Source: Helianthus annuus (taxonomy: Eukaryota; Streptophyta; Magnoliopsida; Asterales; Asteraceae). Taken from it: DNA of 64,000 nt. The DNA lies in NCBI RefSeq assembly GCF_002127325.2, contig NC_035444.2, positions 78,861,392 to 78,925,391 on the forward strand, in the 5' to 3' direction. Below, piece by piece: positions 11,052-22,921 of the stretch. Below the pieces are notes generated by a model that did no database searches, was not told the origin of the DNA, and was given only the letters and a program-made list of their open reading frames with translations. Numbering within the stretch: position 1 is the stretch's first letter; each line of letters starts with the position of its first letter. Position numbers and translations under genes: made by a program.

Positions 11052-12739
11052 CGCATATCAGGTACGGTCTGGCTGAAGACCTTTAAACTTAGCGCTCTCG
11101 GGAGGCAGCCCGAGGATGTAGAGTATTGTATTTTGGTTTCGTTTCGTTTTGGTGTGTTTGTGTTTTGACAGGTTACTACGTTCCATCTTCACGGATGCAA
11201 TGAATCAAGTGTGGGGATGTTTGGCAACATCCCCCGATGAGATCTCAAAGAATCTATGAGGGCCGTATGTTCCGGTTAGATCGCAGCAGCTACACCGCCA
11301 CAGACACTCACTTGTTTTCTAATCAGGTGCATGTGTTTATCTATCATGTGTTTTATTTGTTTTTGTGTACTTGGTGGTGTGAATTTTTGTGTTGGGAGTG
11401 GTTTCTTTGTGTCGAGTCGTTTAGTTGTTAGCCGTTCATGGTTTGTTAGGTGGTATCTCTCGAGTTCGGATTCTAAATTACACCATACATTGGGGACAAT
11501 GTATCCCAAGTGTGGGGATGCGGGAACTCGAGAGAGGGTTGGTAAGATTGTTGATCTCAATTGCTTGGAAGGGTTGAAATTGTGAAAAATTTTGAAAATT
11601 TTTGTCTCAAGTATGCTTGAACTACATGAAAACCAACATTTTCAATTGCTAATTGGTTCCTTGCTGATATTAAACTAACTTAGATCCCTAGTCATGGTTG
11701 TCACTTTAAGTTTCATGAGAGTATTTCTGACAAGTTTTAGAACATAGTTGAGAAGAGATGCCTAACTAGGGGTAACATGCTTTAGGAATTACACATGCTA
11801 CGTGTCGGTAACCCATATTCCTTTTGTTCGGTGAGATATTTGAGCCTACTAAATTGTTAGTTGAATTGCAATAAATGTTCAATTGTTGAGTGTAGGCCAT
11901 ATGTTGCTTTGTGTTAGAACTTGTGTGGTTTGATACGTACCGAGACTGTGCTTTAGCGTATACACATAGATGATAAAGGCATTAGGATCCATTCCATTGT
12001 GTTATTTATTGATTGTTGATTCCACCCACCTTAGTAAACCATGTTGAGCCTTTCACCTTTCGTTTGTTACACCTTGTTTGACCTGTTTGATTACCAACCT
12101 TGAATGACAATTGTGTATTTGTTATGAAAAAATAAAAAAAAAGAAAAAAAAAAGAAAAGAAAGAAAAAGAAAAACAAAAAGTATTATTATGTTCGTGTTG
12201 AATAAATGGGTTGAAAATAACCCAAAGTGTTAGTATCATTGTGAATAAGTTGCCATGGTTTGGTATTCTTTTGTGTTCGCCTTATAAAAAAAAAGCCAAA
12301 AAAATATTTCCTTACCTTTACCTTTAACCCAAAACCCAAAAGTCCTTTTAATATGTGTTACGTTATTTGATACAGTGGAAGTGTGATTGCTATACAAGCT
12401 TATGATTACAAAGTCGCATATTTGGTTTTGAGTGTAATATATACTAGCACATTACACGCTAGTCTTGATTGAACCGAGAGGAGTGATCATTGTGAGGGGC
12501 GTGTGGCATGTGTGTAGTATCATAAGCATGTTAGTCTTAGTTAGGCAAGTCTTAAATTGTTTTAAATGCGTATCATTTACTTGTCAGATTGTCAATCTCG
12601 ATTGTGTCAGTCTATGGGACGGGTATGACTTGGGACCTTAACTTGCTAATTCGGTAAGGGATTTAATGGTGATTTGTTAATAAGGTGAGTAATGTTTGTA
12701 ATGGTTGCTTGAGGACAATCAATGTTAAGTGTGGGGATG
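11052..12739 (+). other. non-coding 3' internal region of element C with repeated polypurine motif
   Basis: There is no supported gene. The motif AAGTGTGGGGATG occurs three times, at 11207-11219, 11508-11520 and 12727-12739; the last abuts the 3' LTR and is the true polypurine tract. The second lies in a ttggggacaatgtatccc context typical of Athila elements. An A-rich run is at about 12124-12180. Confidence 0.75.
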
Positions 12740-13575
12740 TGATGGAGAGTGTGAAACACGAGCCTTAAGTGTATTAGATTGTGTGATTTAATGTGGTTTA
12801 TGCGATTATATTCATTGAATATAGTAACTACGAGTTTTGTGGTGTTACAGGTTAATCGACATAACTCGGAGGAATTAAAGTGCGTGGAAGCGAAGAGGAA
12901 CAAGCAAGGATGTTTGGCGAGAGAAATTATATCATTCGAGATGTGTTCGGGTCAAAATAGAGCTTTGAAGAGGCAGGAAATATGATATAACAATGTTTAG
13001 GGGCCTTCTGGTAATTAAATAAAAGACAATTGCAGTTGAAATGTTGAAAGAACGAGGAATGATAAACTCCAGGGGTTGAAAGTGACAAATAATGAAAGTT
13101 TGGTTTTGTGATTCGTGGGAGCTGAGATTGATATGCATGCATCAAAAAGAAACAGAACCTTTAGACCGTAACTTACGGTATGTATACGTAAGCTACGGTC
13201 GATAATACAAGACATGCACAGGCGCTGACTTTGGAGGCAGCCCTTGATTGGACGAATTGTTGACAGATTCTTGAAGGAACAATATTAATTAAGTCAACAT
13301 ATCATCATCATCATTTACTGAGATAAGTGGGCCGACTTTGTCTTTGGATTGGGCCAGCACACGTGAAGGCTCAGGAGGGTTAGTCCACAAGTCATCAACC
13401 AACATCATCTCACATATACAAAATTGGCGGCTAACATAGGAGACATGGGCTGACAAAATCATATGTAGGCTTGTGGAGTTGTGGACTTTTATGTTTGGCA
13501 GCAACATCAACTCATCATCAATATCATCAACATTGCACGTGACTAAGGAGCTTCTTGTTGGATTTGTTTTGGAGG

Positions 13576-13649
<74 letters not shown>

Positions 13650-14695
13650 TAGAGGATTATTACTTAAAAAAAAAAAAGAAAACATCAAGTCATCATCATC
13701 TTTGACTTTGAGAACATCTCACGTGCACTAGAGTTTGGTGTCAACATTATTTAAGTCTTGGGCCCATATTGACGTGAAGTAGAAACTTGGGACAAGAGGG
13801 GAGACACAAAAGTCAACAATTAATATCATTCATCACAACATCTACAATTTACTTTGACGGTAGATCTTGGGGGTAGGAGATTGGGCCACACATGGGCGTC
13901 ATTAATTGATGATAGATACTAACATCAAAAGGAACTTGGGCCGCTATTGAACTTGTGTGGGCTGGACTTCTTTTGGACGGCGGCACTCTCGACGGCATCA
14001 TGATACAATCACAAAATACATACAACATCATTCTCGACGGCAGTAAGAGGGCACGAAGATAGAGAAGGGCATTGAAGATCATCCCACCCTAATGAGCGGC
14101 TAGTCTTTTATGGTTTCCTCCGGATGGAGGGTTTTTGTAAGTTAGACAATTTTATGTGTTTGTGACAATCGTATAACTTGGTGATCTAAGCATTCGATGC
14201 TTTTCACCTTGATTTGATTTGTTGATTGTAAATGATTGCATTTATTTAAACCTTAATTTCTAAGCATTCAGTTCCCGAGAGTTCTAGTAATTGGGATATA
14301 TTTGACATGGGGTTAGGGTTTGTAAATTGTAATTGATAATCATTCGATAACCTCCCGTTATGTATTGACCGGAGTACTTAGTCGTTGGTTATCACAATTA
14401 ATTAATCGAAATTAACACCTATGTCTATGTAGGTAATGATTAAACACATAATTGAAGTTAACTACAAAACCTGAAATCTGGAGGAACCATCTTTCTTCTC
14501 ATTGATTTAAAACACAATTTTTGTTCGTTAATTTAGATACTTTTCACATTCAAACAAACTGATTTTCTAATTCTGTAGTAGTTAATTGAAACTTTTCATT
14601 ACAACACTTTCCACAATCCTCCTCTGGTTCGATATCCGACTTACTCTATCTACATAGTTTAGTTGGTTTTTGCATGTCCATAACGACAGACATCA
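12740..14695 (+). repeat. 3' LTR of element C
   Basis: The 1956-bp copy begins TGATGGAGAG and ends GACATCA. Its CA/TA microsatellite at about 13577-13647 is longer than in the 5' LTR and accounts for nearly all of the length difference. Confidence 0.92.
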
Positions 14696-14836
14696 CCACC
14701 CATAATACTCTTCAATGCCCATAAGCTTCGGGGGTTTTTGTAAAGTTCCAGTTTCATTTTCCATGTTCATGCTTTGAGCAATGGCAGCCGGAGTAGTCGG
14801 AGATGTGGCAAACGCGTTGTAGAACTCTTCGTCCAT
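14696..14836 (-). pseudogene. gag of element B, first 47 codons (separated by element C)
   Basis: The minus-strand start at 14836 opens with MDEEFYNAFAT and runs 47 codons to EYYGW, where element C begins. Removing C and one CCACC duplication joins the frame exactly to KDRFKNWVQANHLRSWE at 7960 and below. Element F has the equivalent start MAEEFYNAFAT at 55664. This supports both the start choice and the insertion model. Confidence 0.85.
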
Positions 14837-14859
14837 GATTCAGTAACACGTTTATCTAG

Positions 14860-15200
14860 ACAATCACTGTTCAAGCGAAATTACTCCTAAGCGAAATTAC
14901 CTTTAAGCGAAATTAACATGAAACAACAACTTCAAACGTAATTAGTAGGTTTCAAAAGAAATCACCAAACAAGATTTGATTTCGTGTGGAATTACACAGT
15001 TTTCACACGGAATTAAGTTTGGAACGGAATTACTCAAACGAAATTCTAATTCTGTGCGGAATTAAATGTAATGTCAAACGAAATTATCTAAACAGTGTAA
15101 TTCCGTGCGAAATTACAAAACATTTTCAAGCGAAATTATGCTGATGTCACCATGTTTGAACAGATTTTCAAACGGAATTACAAGTTTTGTTAGTTTTAGA
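14860..15200 (-). repeat. leader of element B: ~15 copies of a TTTCGCTTGAA-type short repeat
   Basis: On the plus strand the motif appears as aagcgaaattac, acacggaattac, aaacgaaatt and similar variants. They are spaced about 20-30 bp apart between gag and the primer-binding site. The same motif family recurs in the LTRs and in the leader of element F. No open reading frame crosses it. Confidence 0.8.
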
Positions 15201-15370
15201 TTGAATTAAGGTCCAATTTTCTCAAGGGTTTGTTAAAACACTGTTTCGCTTATGATATATGAAATTCAGATCATTTTAACCGTGAAAACTTGTTCAATTG
15301 AGAAAAGAAGGTGTAGAATTTAGAAATCAAGATGAAATCAAGCTGAAATCTACAGAACTCTTCCTCCTGA

Positions 15371-15382
15371 GCTCTGATACCA
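15371..15382 (-). promoter_or_regulatory. primer-binding site of element B (initiator tRNA-Met type)
   Basis: The minus strand reads TGGTATCAGAGC two bases after the LTR end. This is the usual plant copia primer-binding site complementary to the 3' end of initiator methionine tRNA. Confidence 0.9.
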
Positions 15383-15384
15383 CA

Positions 15385-15828
15385 TGTAGGATCATGCGCG
15401 GACCCGAAACGAGTCGATGAGAGGCGTTCTACACAATATGAAAGGCGGAAACAGACATATCGTGTGTGATTCAGCAAGATGTTCACTTTAACTGTCTCTT
15501 ATATTAATTCTGATACGATTACAGATCTGTAGACACTTTGATAGAGCTTCGCCATCGGAAATACTCTTCTTAATTCCATTTCAAATGAACCGGAATGACT
15601 CCTATTTATAGACTTCTTAATTCCGCACGAATCATACTTACACGGAATCAATACAAGCGAGATTACCTACTCACACGGAATTACAAGGTGCGGAATTACA
15701 TATTGACATTTCAAGCGGAATTAGTCCTTCTCAAGCGGAATTAACTTTTTGCATGATTTCTCGATCTTTGTGCCATGAACAATGCAAGACTCGATACAAG
15801 AAGAAATCGACAGATGTATGCACCAACA
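15385..15828 (-). repeat. LTR of element B, upstream copy (5' LTR in element orientation)
   Basis: This 444-bp copy matches 1583-2034. It is followed on the plus strand by the AGATA target duplication and then by the resumed LTR of element A. Confidence 0.9.
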
Positions 15829-16955
15829 AGATATGCCTTAGGATTCCTTTAGGACCATGTTATAGGTTAGAATAACTCTTTGAGGTTATACAACTTGGTT
15901 CCTTGGAAATCCTAGTTGATTGCACGTTTCCATTAATTGCCTAAAAGTTGATCATTATGCCCTTTTGATGTAAAAACAAGATTTTTGAAAATGTGAGAGG
16001 ATAAAAACCTTTATTACTAATTTATAAATATGTCCTAAAAATTTGACATCAGATTGAGGTCTAAATTAAGAATGATGTGCGATAGCGTAAATTGAAAGCT
16101 TTTTATTAATTAAACGGCATTTTCGGAATAAAGCCTATTTAAACCCAAATTTTGACACCAAACTTTCTACCCACTGATATAATATAATATTTAGGGATTT
16201 TTGGAGATTTTTATTAAATTTTAAAATGATCATAACATAGGGTTCTTGCATTGATTCGGTAATTGACGGTTATGCCCTTTTTGGCTAATAAAATGAGTTT
16301 CACACATCCTTTACATATCAAACCTTTTTCTACTGATTTTATATATTAAATAAATTATTTTAAACAGTAAAGGTTGTTCAAATTCTCTAATTTACTTATT
16401 TAACCCAAATACCGTCAAATGCCGACTTTTATGCGATTTAGGCGCATAGTATGGTTTAAAACCATATTAGACACCTAAAGCTTGATACCTACTGATGTTA
16501 TGAATAAATTTTTATACTTTAACAGTAAATAAAAGTTTTGAACTCAGATTTCCAAAATTAACCCTTAAAACATATGTGAAATGACCAAAATGCCCCTCCG
16601 GTGCATAGTTTGGCCATAAATGATAAATTTCACATATGTTAGATATCTTACTGATATAACTTGACAAAATAAATATTTTTACTGATCATTTTAGACCAGA
16701 ACCTCAGATTGTCATTTAACCACTTTTATAATCTTTAAAATGACTAAAATGCCCTCTCGGGGCTTAATTTGATTTTAAATTTGTTTTGGGCATAATGGAA
16801 AGTATCTTACTGATATCACAACATATTTGAGGCATATTAACTTGTGAAACATGTGCATGACTCATTTGATTACCCATTATGCAATTTACGCGTTTGGTAC
16901 GGTTTATGTAACTAGCTTACATGAATTAACCGAAACGGGTCAAACCTTATCATTT
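15829..16955 (+). repeat. 5' LTR of element A, second part
   Basis: The LTR resumes after element B and matches 26511-27570 and 32701-32780 of the 3' LTR. It is AT-rich and carries a diverged repeat whose core ACTGATATAA (or variants) recurs at about 16174, 16333, 16490, 16654 and 16810, so the period is near 160 bp. There are no genes. Confidence 0.85.
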
Positions 16956-17839
16956 TGAAGAAACACTAGATATGCGGTCGGAACCGAAATATCTAGGGGG
17001 TTTGAATCCGCATAAAAGGGTTAGCTCTCTCTCGGTTGATTCAGTTGCTGCCGAACTTCTTCTCCGGTGATTCTGCAAAAAAAAGCACCGTTAGCCTCGC
17101 CAAGGGGAGAAGAGGGTTCTCTCCTTGACCCGACTCCGGTGTGAGAATAAGTATTGGTAATGGAGAAGAGAAAGTATTTGAGAAGTGAGTGTGATCTGAG
17201 TTTATACCTGAACAGTTCTCGTATTTATAACCGGGAGTTTGGGAGGGAAAACCTGTTATTGAAAAGATGACGGAAGATGCTAACGCCGTAGCGGTTATAT
17301 CTTCTTCCGTTAAGTTTTTTGATCCAACGTCAAGTTGTCTCGATCCGATGTGAATGCACACGGATCGTGGTTTGATCTATGGCTGGGGGATTGCCACGTG
17401 GAAAGTGATTAAGTGGAGATCATTCTCCAATTGCATGCTTTCGTTGTGATTTCAGGGATGCTTGTGGTAATGACACATGTCTAGACGGTTATAACCGTCT
17501 GGGTGGTGCACGATCATATTCTTTCTAGAGGATTACTGCTGTAATCTAGTGTGACATCTTACTGTGTGGACACAGATGAATAAATCCCAAGTCTGGGTAA
17601 AATGATATCCAAGTTTGGATATTTGGGCGGAAGTATTGATCTCAGGATTTTAATCCTTTGCTAATGGAAGAAGGCGCAAGGATTTATGCTTTCCTTTGGG
17701 CGCGCGACTATAAACTATTGATTACTTTCTCCCTTTTGTAAGACCAATGCGCGACTGCGCAAGGTTAAAAGGTTGAAAGGCCAGTTTGTGGTATGGTCTT
17801 GAATCCTTTTTATGAGGTTTTTGGGACCTTACCCCTTCA
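16956..17839 (-). mobile_element. Element D: solo LTR with perfect CATTT target duplication
   Basis: The 884-bp insert begins TGAAG and ends CTTCA. It is flanked by CATTT (16951-16955 and 17840-17844), and the empty site ttatcatttccac is preserved in the 3' LTR of element A near 32774-32788. Orientation is probably minus: on that strand a TATA box (ttataaatacg, about 17230-17220) is followed by a C/T-rich leader. The small minus-strand ORF at 17041-17361 overlaps this leader and is unlikely to be a gene. The internal region was presumably lost by LTR-LTR recombination. Confidence 0.88.
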
Positions 17840-18915
17840 CATTTCCACCTCAAAAATCCAGAATGTGTTTAGTTTACCCATATTATAAAAGTCTCCATAC
17901 TTGTCGGGTCTAAATCACATTCTAATCTGATCTTTGCTTAATCTTGCGTTTTGAACCGTAACTTTTCCTAAAAACTAACTGGTCTAAGTTTCGACTTAAA
18001 TAAGACCAGTTAGGAATCTAATAGGTTAGTAAAACCTTCGTTCCAGATTGAGAGCCCCAGTAGAGGTACTTGTGCTTGATGATTAGAATATACGGCTGAG
18101 TATAAATTGTATTTTAGCTCAGGTAAATGCTTTTAACTTATTTTCCTTATATGGGCTTGGGATACGGTATTATAATAATACCGCTTGGTCGGGTATTAAA
18201 TGTTTAATCGAATAGCGGTTAAATTATTAAGGTAACCCGTTTTAATCTGTCTTGTTTGAAATAAAAGCCTTTGGGGTTTAATGACCATGTCCCGGATATC
18301 CTTGGCATCATTATTAGGAAATGGCCACGTCTTAAGCACGGGGTGTAGGCATACACCTGACAGTTGCTTAAGGGAACGGTACCCACTCTCGTGTGGGCCT
18401 ATACTTGTGGTGTGTCTGTTAATCTTGACCCGGTTTCTAACATCGGGCCCTAAATGTATAACAAACATGTAAATATGTATACAAGATTATTTTTATATAA
18501 TTGTCCCAAGTTATAAAATATTTTTTGTGCCTTGAGCATTCAAATCAATTTTCTAAAACATTTTCAAAATGAGTCAGTTAATTGTATTTACCAGCATAAA
18601 CTGACGTATTTTTCCAAAAAGATTAAGTGATAGGTACTGTACGTAATTGGCTGGGAGCTCAGGGCGTTAATAGGGAATCTTGCAAGTTCTAGATGCCTAA
18701 AGTCTGTTGAACAATGTTTATCTTTCTGTTTTAAGATCCGCCTGTGGATCCACTTTACAATCTGTTTGTAACATTAATGTTACTTTTGAATCAGTTTGTA
18801 ATATATTCACTTTTGACTTCCGCTGTGCATTGAACTGTGATTATTTGACCATGATGATATCAACTACGTCACGATACTCCCCACCGGTAATATGTGGAAA
18901 TATCGGGGTGTGATA
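17840..18915 (+). repeat. 5' LTR of element A, final part
   Basis: This part corresponds to 32787-33858 in the 3' LTR and ends ATCGGGGTGTGATA, where the 3' copy has GGGGTGTGACA. It joins the primer-binding site directly. The short frames inside it (18196-18472, 18707-18913) are LTR sequence. Confidence 0.88.
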
Positions 18916-18918
18916 GGT

Positions 18919-18931
18919 TGGTATCAGAGCC
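18919..18931 (+). promoter_or_regulatory. primer-binding site of element A
   Basis: TGGTATCAGAGCC three bases after the LTR end fits initiator tRNA-Met. The last ~28 bases of the LTR (aatatgtggaaatatcggggtg) are repeated immediately after it at about 18931-18955. Confidence 0.88.
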
Positions 18932-20603
18932 AATATGTGGAAAATATCGGGGTGTTTAATCTCAATGACACTGCAGCACATTCCTTAACTTCCGAGTCTA
19001 GGCTTGAACTAGGAATGATCTCATCCCTGTTATATATATGCATTGTTTTCGATATTTATGCATCTCAGAATCGTGTTGCCGAGCAAAGCTGCCATAGGTG
19101 GAGGCTCTCCAAATCCGAAGTTTAAGAATGTAAAGCTTCGTACTACAGCTCGAATAAGCGCACGACCTGTATGGAGGAATGACCTTTTGAATCCATTAAT
19201 CATATTTCAAATTCTTTACCCAAGACTTTTAAAACTTCAAATGAGAAGCCAACATCGGAGGAGCTCGTACCTGCTGTCCTTGAAGACCCTATTCCAAAGA
19301 TAATACCTATGAAATCAAAGGACTCGTATTTCTTACCTCCAAGTATTGGAATCCCAGACTTAGAATATACCTATCCTGATCTTATTCATGATCCATATTT
19401 TTGATTACCCATAAAATCCTTGGATTCCACTTTTGAAAAGATCCCAAAATAGAAGATTTGGATTACCAGCCAAAACTTTCGATATTCATACCTCACACAG
19501 AGAACCAAGGAGAAAATTTCCAGAAATAAAGTAAAGAAGAAACTCTTTCGTCGCTTTTCATTTCTTTATTAGTCCTTATAAGGACATGTTTATCATTTAG
19601 TTCCTTCGTGGGCAGATTTCTTGTTTTAAAAGTCCCGTTTAGAGCATTTATGTACTTCGTTCCTTTCAGGATTCAAGAATTCATTACCGATACATATAAA
19701 TGAATATATTATATAAAATAAATCATAATATCCTTCTTTTTATCAGCCTATATATATTGAAAGGAATCTTAAAGGTATAACCTAGCTGATCTGTCGTTTT
19801 CGACATGGCCATAATGATAAAACCTATTTAAAAGATTCAAATCCTTGTTAACATCTGAAAACATGTTAGCACTCCTGACAACAGTGATACGATGAAATCA
19901 CACATGTCATCTTTACACTGGATTTCTTCCAAATTTTAAATAGCCCAATGATCTAAAAATCATGGCTTACATCATCAATTAAGATGATTATGTCATAAAT
20001 ATCCATTAGTGATGAAACACCTATGGGTTATATCTATTGTCCTAAAATACAAAAGACAGTTGTAGTCTTTGACTCTCTGTCAAGAAAGGTAATGAACTAC
20101 GTTCAAACCTTAATGCCTCGATCCTATATGATCATGGCTTATAAATCCAAAACTGTCCTCGTGACAAGGCCTTTTGTGCCATTTCAATATCCTTAATAGC
20201 TTATAGCTGGATTAAATATAATGAAAATTTAAAATAAACCTAATTATCAAATTAACCAAGTATGGTCTATTAATACCATGGTTAAAGAATCATCGAAAAT
20301 GATGGTTCCAAAATAGACTCCCTGTCAAGAAAAGGTAATGAACTATGTTCAAACCTTAATGCCTCGATTCTCTAAAATCGTGGCTTATAAATTTAAAACT
20401 GTCCTTGTGATTAGGCCTATTATGCTACTTTAATATCCTTAATGTTTTATAACTAGGATAAATTATAATGAAAATACTAATATAATTAACAAATTAACCA
20501 ATATGGTTTATATTACCATGGTTAATGAATCGTCAAAAAAATGATGATTCCATAATACCCTCTGAATACATCATTGTCAATAACTGTTTAGAAATCAAGC
20601 TAC
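18932..20603 (+). other. untranslated leader of element A with an imperfect ~250-bp tandem duplication
   Basis: There is no supported coding region. A block with gtcaagaaaggtaatgaact and accttaatgcctcgat occurs at about 20070-20280 and again at about 20320-20530, and a more diverged third copy lies at 22098-22280. The third copy shows that the leader was duplicated together with gag. Confidence 0.7.
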
Positions 20604-21779
20604 ATGGCTGGGTCCGACGAAGTAATTAGTCAACCGAGGGAGAATAATGATACAACCAGAGTTAATATAGCTGGTGCAGAACTGCAGGCATTGATAGACA
20701 ATGCCGTTACTCAAGCTCTGGACAGATGAGATAATGAATCAAGTGGTACTCACGTCAGAACTCAGTCAGAACCTCATTCAAACCAACACTCCAAGACTCA
20801 TACGGCTCGCAAGAGCGATTCTTATCATTCATCGAATCAGAGGAGTGTCCCGTCTAGACAGGTTGTGCTTAATCAAAAGCCACATGTTAAAACCTGTTCA
20901 TATAAATATTTTGTCTCCTACAAGCCCAGAGACTTCATAGGAGAAATAGGAGCCATTGATTGCATGACATGGCTCGATAAGATGGACACCGTTGTTGATA
21001 TTAGTGGATGTGCAGAGCAAGACATTATGAAGTTTGTTTCACAATCCTTTAAAGGAGAAGCTCTAGCTTGGTGGAGGTCACTGATCCAAGCTACAGGGAA
21101 GATCCCGTTGTACAACTTGGCTTGGGATCAGTTTGTTGCTCTTATCAAAGAAAATTACTGTCCTCAGCATGAAGTTGAGAAAATTGAGACTGATTTCTTG
21201 ACATTGGTCATGAAGAACCTAGATTGTCAGGCATATCTTACAAGTTTCAATACCATGTCTCGATTGGTTCCTTACTTGATCACACCAGAACCGAAGCGTA
21301 TAGCTCGCTTTATTGGGGGTCTAGCCCCAGAAATAAAGGCATGTGTGAAATCATCGAGACCTACTACATTCAGGTCAGCGGCAGATCTGTCACTATCTCT
21401 CACACTCGATGTGGTCAGAAACAAGGCTGCCAATGCTTCTGAAGATGGAAAGCGAAAAAGGGAGGATGAGGATTCCAATCGCCCCGATAAGAAGAAAAAG
21501 GGGAACTCTGATCATAAGAAGAGTTCCGGGTTTAAAAAGGACAACCAGCAGTCGGGTGAAAAGACCAGGTGCAAAACCTGTAGGAAATACCACCTCGGGA
21601 AATGCAGATTTGAATCTCAGCCTCTACCTTGTGGAATCTGCAAGTCCAAGGAGCATAAGACCTTGGATTGCAAGAAGTTGAAAGATGCGACCTGTTATGG
21701 TTGCAACGAGAAGGGCCATATCAAGACCAACTGCCCTAGGAATCAGAAGAAGCCTGAGGAGGCTGGGTCTTTCAAATGA
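20604..21779 (+). pseudogene. gag of element A (Ty3/gypsy, one nonsense codon)
   Basis: The start MAGSDEV at 20604 lies in the same frame as the long open part from 20865. One TGA at 20727-20729 interrupts it and could come from CGA by a single C-to-T change. The product has a Retrotrans_gag capsid region (about residues 110-280, including ALAWWRSL and the YCPQHE stretch). A Lys/Asp/Glu-rich linker and a cysteine-rich end follow, with CKTCRKYHLGKC, CGICKSKEHKTLDC and a canonical CCHC knuckle CYGCNEKGHIKTNC. Capsid proteins of this family form the retrotransposon particle. Apart from the stop it is well preserved, unlike the pol that follows. Confidence 0.85.
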
Positions 21780-22094
21780 ACGCCCAGTAGATGGTGCAGA
21801 ATGATGACGACATAACAGGTACCTTTCCTTATGAATGATGTGTATGCGAGAATTGTTTGATTATGGCGTAGAAAAGTCTATTGTGGACCATAAATGTTGA
21901 AAACGGTTATATCCGCCTGATTAGGACTCTAGACGTATAACGCGAGGTAGAATTGGCCGATGATACATTAGAGAATGCTTCAACAACTTTAGATGGATGC
22001 TTTACATCCATTAGGAATCGCTCTCATCCAATATCCTTATGACAAGCTTTCAAACTATCCAAAATCATCAATATAATCAAGACAACTGTGACAT

Positions 22095-22921
22095 TTGATC
22101 CCCTGTCCAAAAGGTGATGGACTAGGTCCAAACCTTAATTGCCATTGATGGTCTTTTATGGCCTAGACTAAGTATAATTGATATATATACATATCTAAAT
22201 AACGTTCATTGAGAATGTTCGTACTATATTAGCCTGTATGGTTTAATCATACCATGGTTAGTATATGTTAGGTCATCAGGATGATGAATAGCGGTTGTTG
22301 GATTGCAACTAAGTAATTGTTTCATTTGGTGTGAGGAACCAAGTCTTGAGTATGATAAACTCGGATAAGACAACCGTCAATCGCGTCATTGATAATGCGA
22401 CACATGCTAAAGATGCTACAATTGTGAACCTCAGAATTGACAAAGATATTCTCCAAGCTATAATAAACGTAGCTGTTAGAAAGGCTGTAAGGAAGGCCGT
22501 GAGAAAGCTCAAGGAACCCAATGCTACTTGCTCCAAATCTCATCTAAGACCCCACTTCCTTACTCACGAGAAGGATCTTGTTCATACCTCAAATGCAAAG
22601 GATGAACTAAAAAGAAAAAGGGAGGAAGATAACTCCCAAAGTTCTAAGAAAAAGAATAAGCAGGAGTCCAACAAGAAACCTGTATGCAAGACCAGCAAGA
22701 AGCGCCATCTAGGGAAGTGCAGGTTCGAATCAAAATCCCAATCACAGCCTAGGGCTTGTGGGATCTGCAAATCAAAAGAGCATAGAATGTTTGATTGCAA
22801 GGACATGGAGAATGCAGTCTGTTTCGGTTGTGGTGAGAAAGGCCACATCAAGACTACATGCCCTACATCTATCAAGGGAAGTGCAGCTAAGGATGGAAAG
22901 CCTAAGAATATAAGCGCTTAA
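22095..22921 (+). pseudogene. second, capsid-deleted gag copy of element A
   Basis: The open frame from 22331 matches gag 20604-21779 at both ends but not in the middle. An N-terminal segment (DILQAIINVAV against AELQALIDNAV) runs through a short linker directly into DELKRKREEDN and the same three cysteine clusters, ending CFGCGEKGHIKTTC. The ~230-residue capsid is missing. The ~230 bp before it resemble the gag leader repeats. This looks like a tandem duplication of leader plus gag followed by an internal deletion. The remaining product would be a small basic RNA-binding protein, but whether it is expressed is unknown. Confidence 0.75.

Larger units (their letters stand above)
7962..14695 (+). 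mobile_element. Element C: non-autonomous Athila-like LTR element with an intact Cys-rich ORF
   Basis: The element is flanked by CCACC (7957-7961 and 14696-14700) and splits the gag of element B. Its two LTRs of ~1.9 kb are almost identical. I noticed only one or two substitutions (for example attcgttg against attcattg near 8032 and 12810), besides length changes in the TA microsatellite and an A run. A tRNA-Asp-type primer-binding site and a GTGTGGGGATG polypurine tract mark it as Athila-like. The internal region is only 2.86 kb and encodes one unknown protein instead of gag-pol. The TA-to-TG difference at the first bases (TAATGG against TGATGG) suggests a post-insertion mutation in the 5' copy. 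Confidence 0.92.
1583..15828 (-). mobile_element. Element B: SIRE-like gag-only LTR retrotransposon, minus strand, hosting element C
   Basis: The element is bounded by the perfect 5-bp target duplication AGATA (1578-1582 and 15829-15833) and sits in the 5' LTR of element A. In its own orientation the LTR begins TGTTGGTGCATAC and ends GATCCTACA. A primer-binding site, leader, gag region and polypurine tract follow in the expected order on the minus strand. No integrase, reverse transcriptase or RNase H is seen, so the element would depend on enzymes from another copy. Element C (7962-14695) lies inside its gag. Without C the element is about 7.5 kb. Element F at 54708 is a second member on the plus strand. 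Confidence 0.9.

Noticed and set aside
17041..17361. 106-residue minus-strand ORF
   Set aside because: It lies in solo LTR D across its probable promoter and leader; composition is not protein-like and no domain was recognised.
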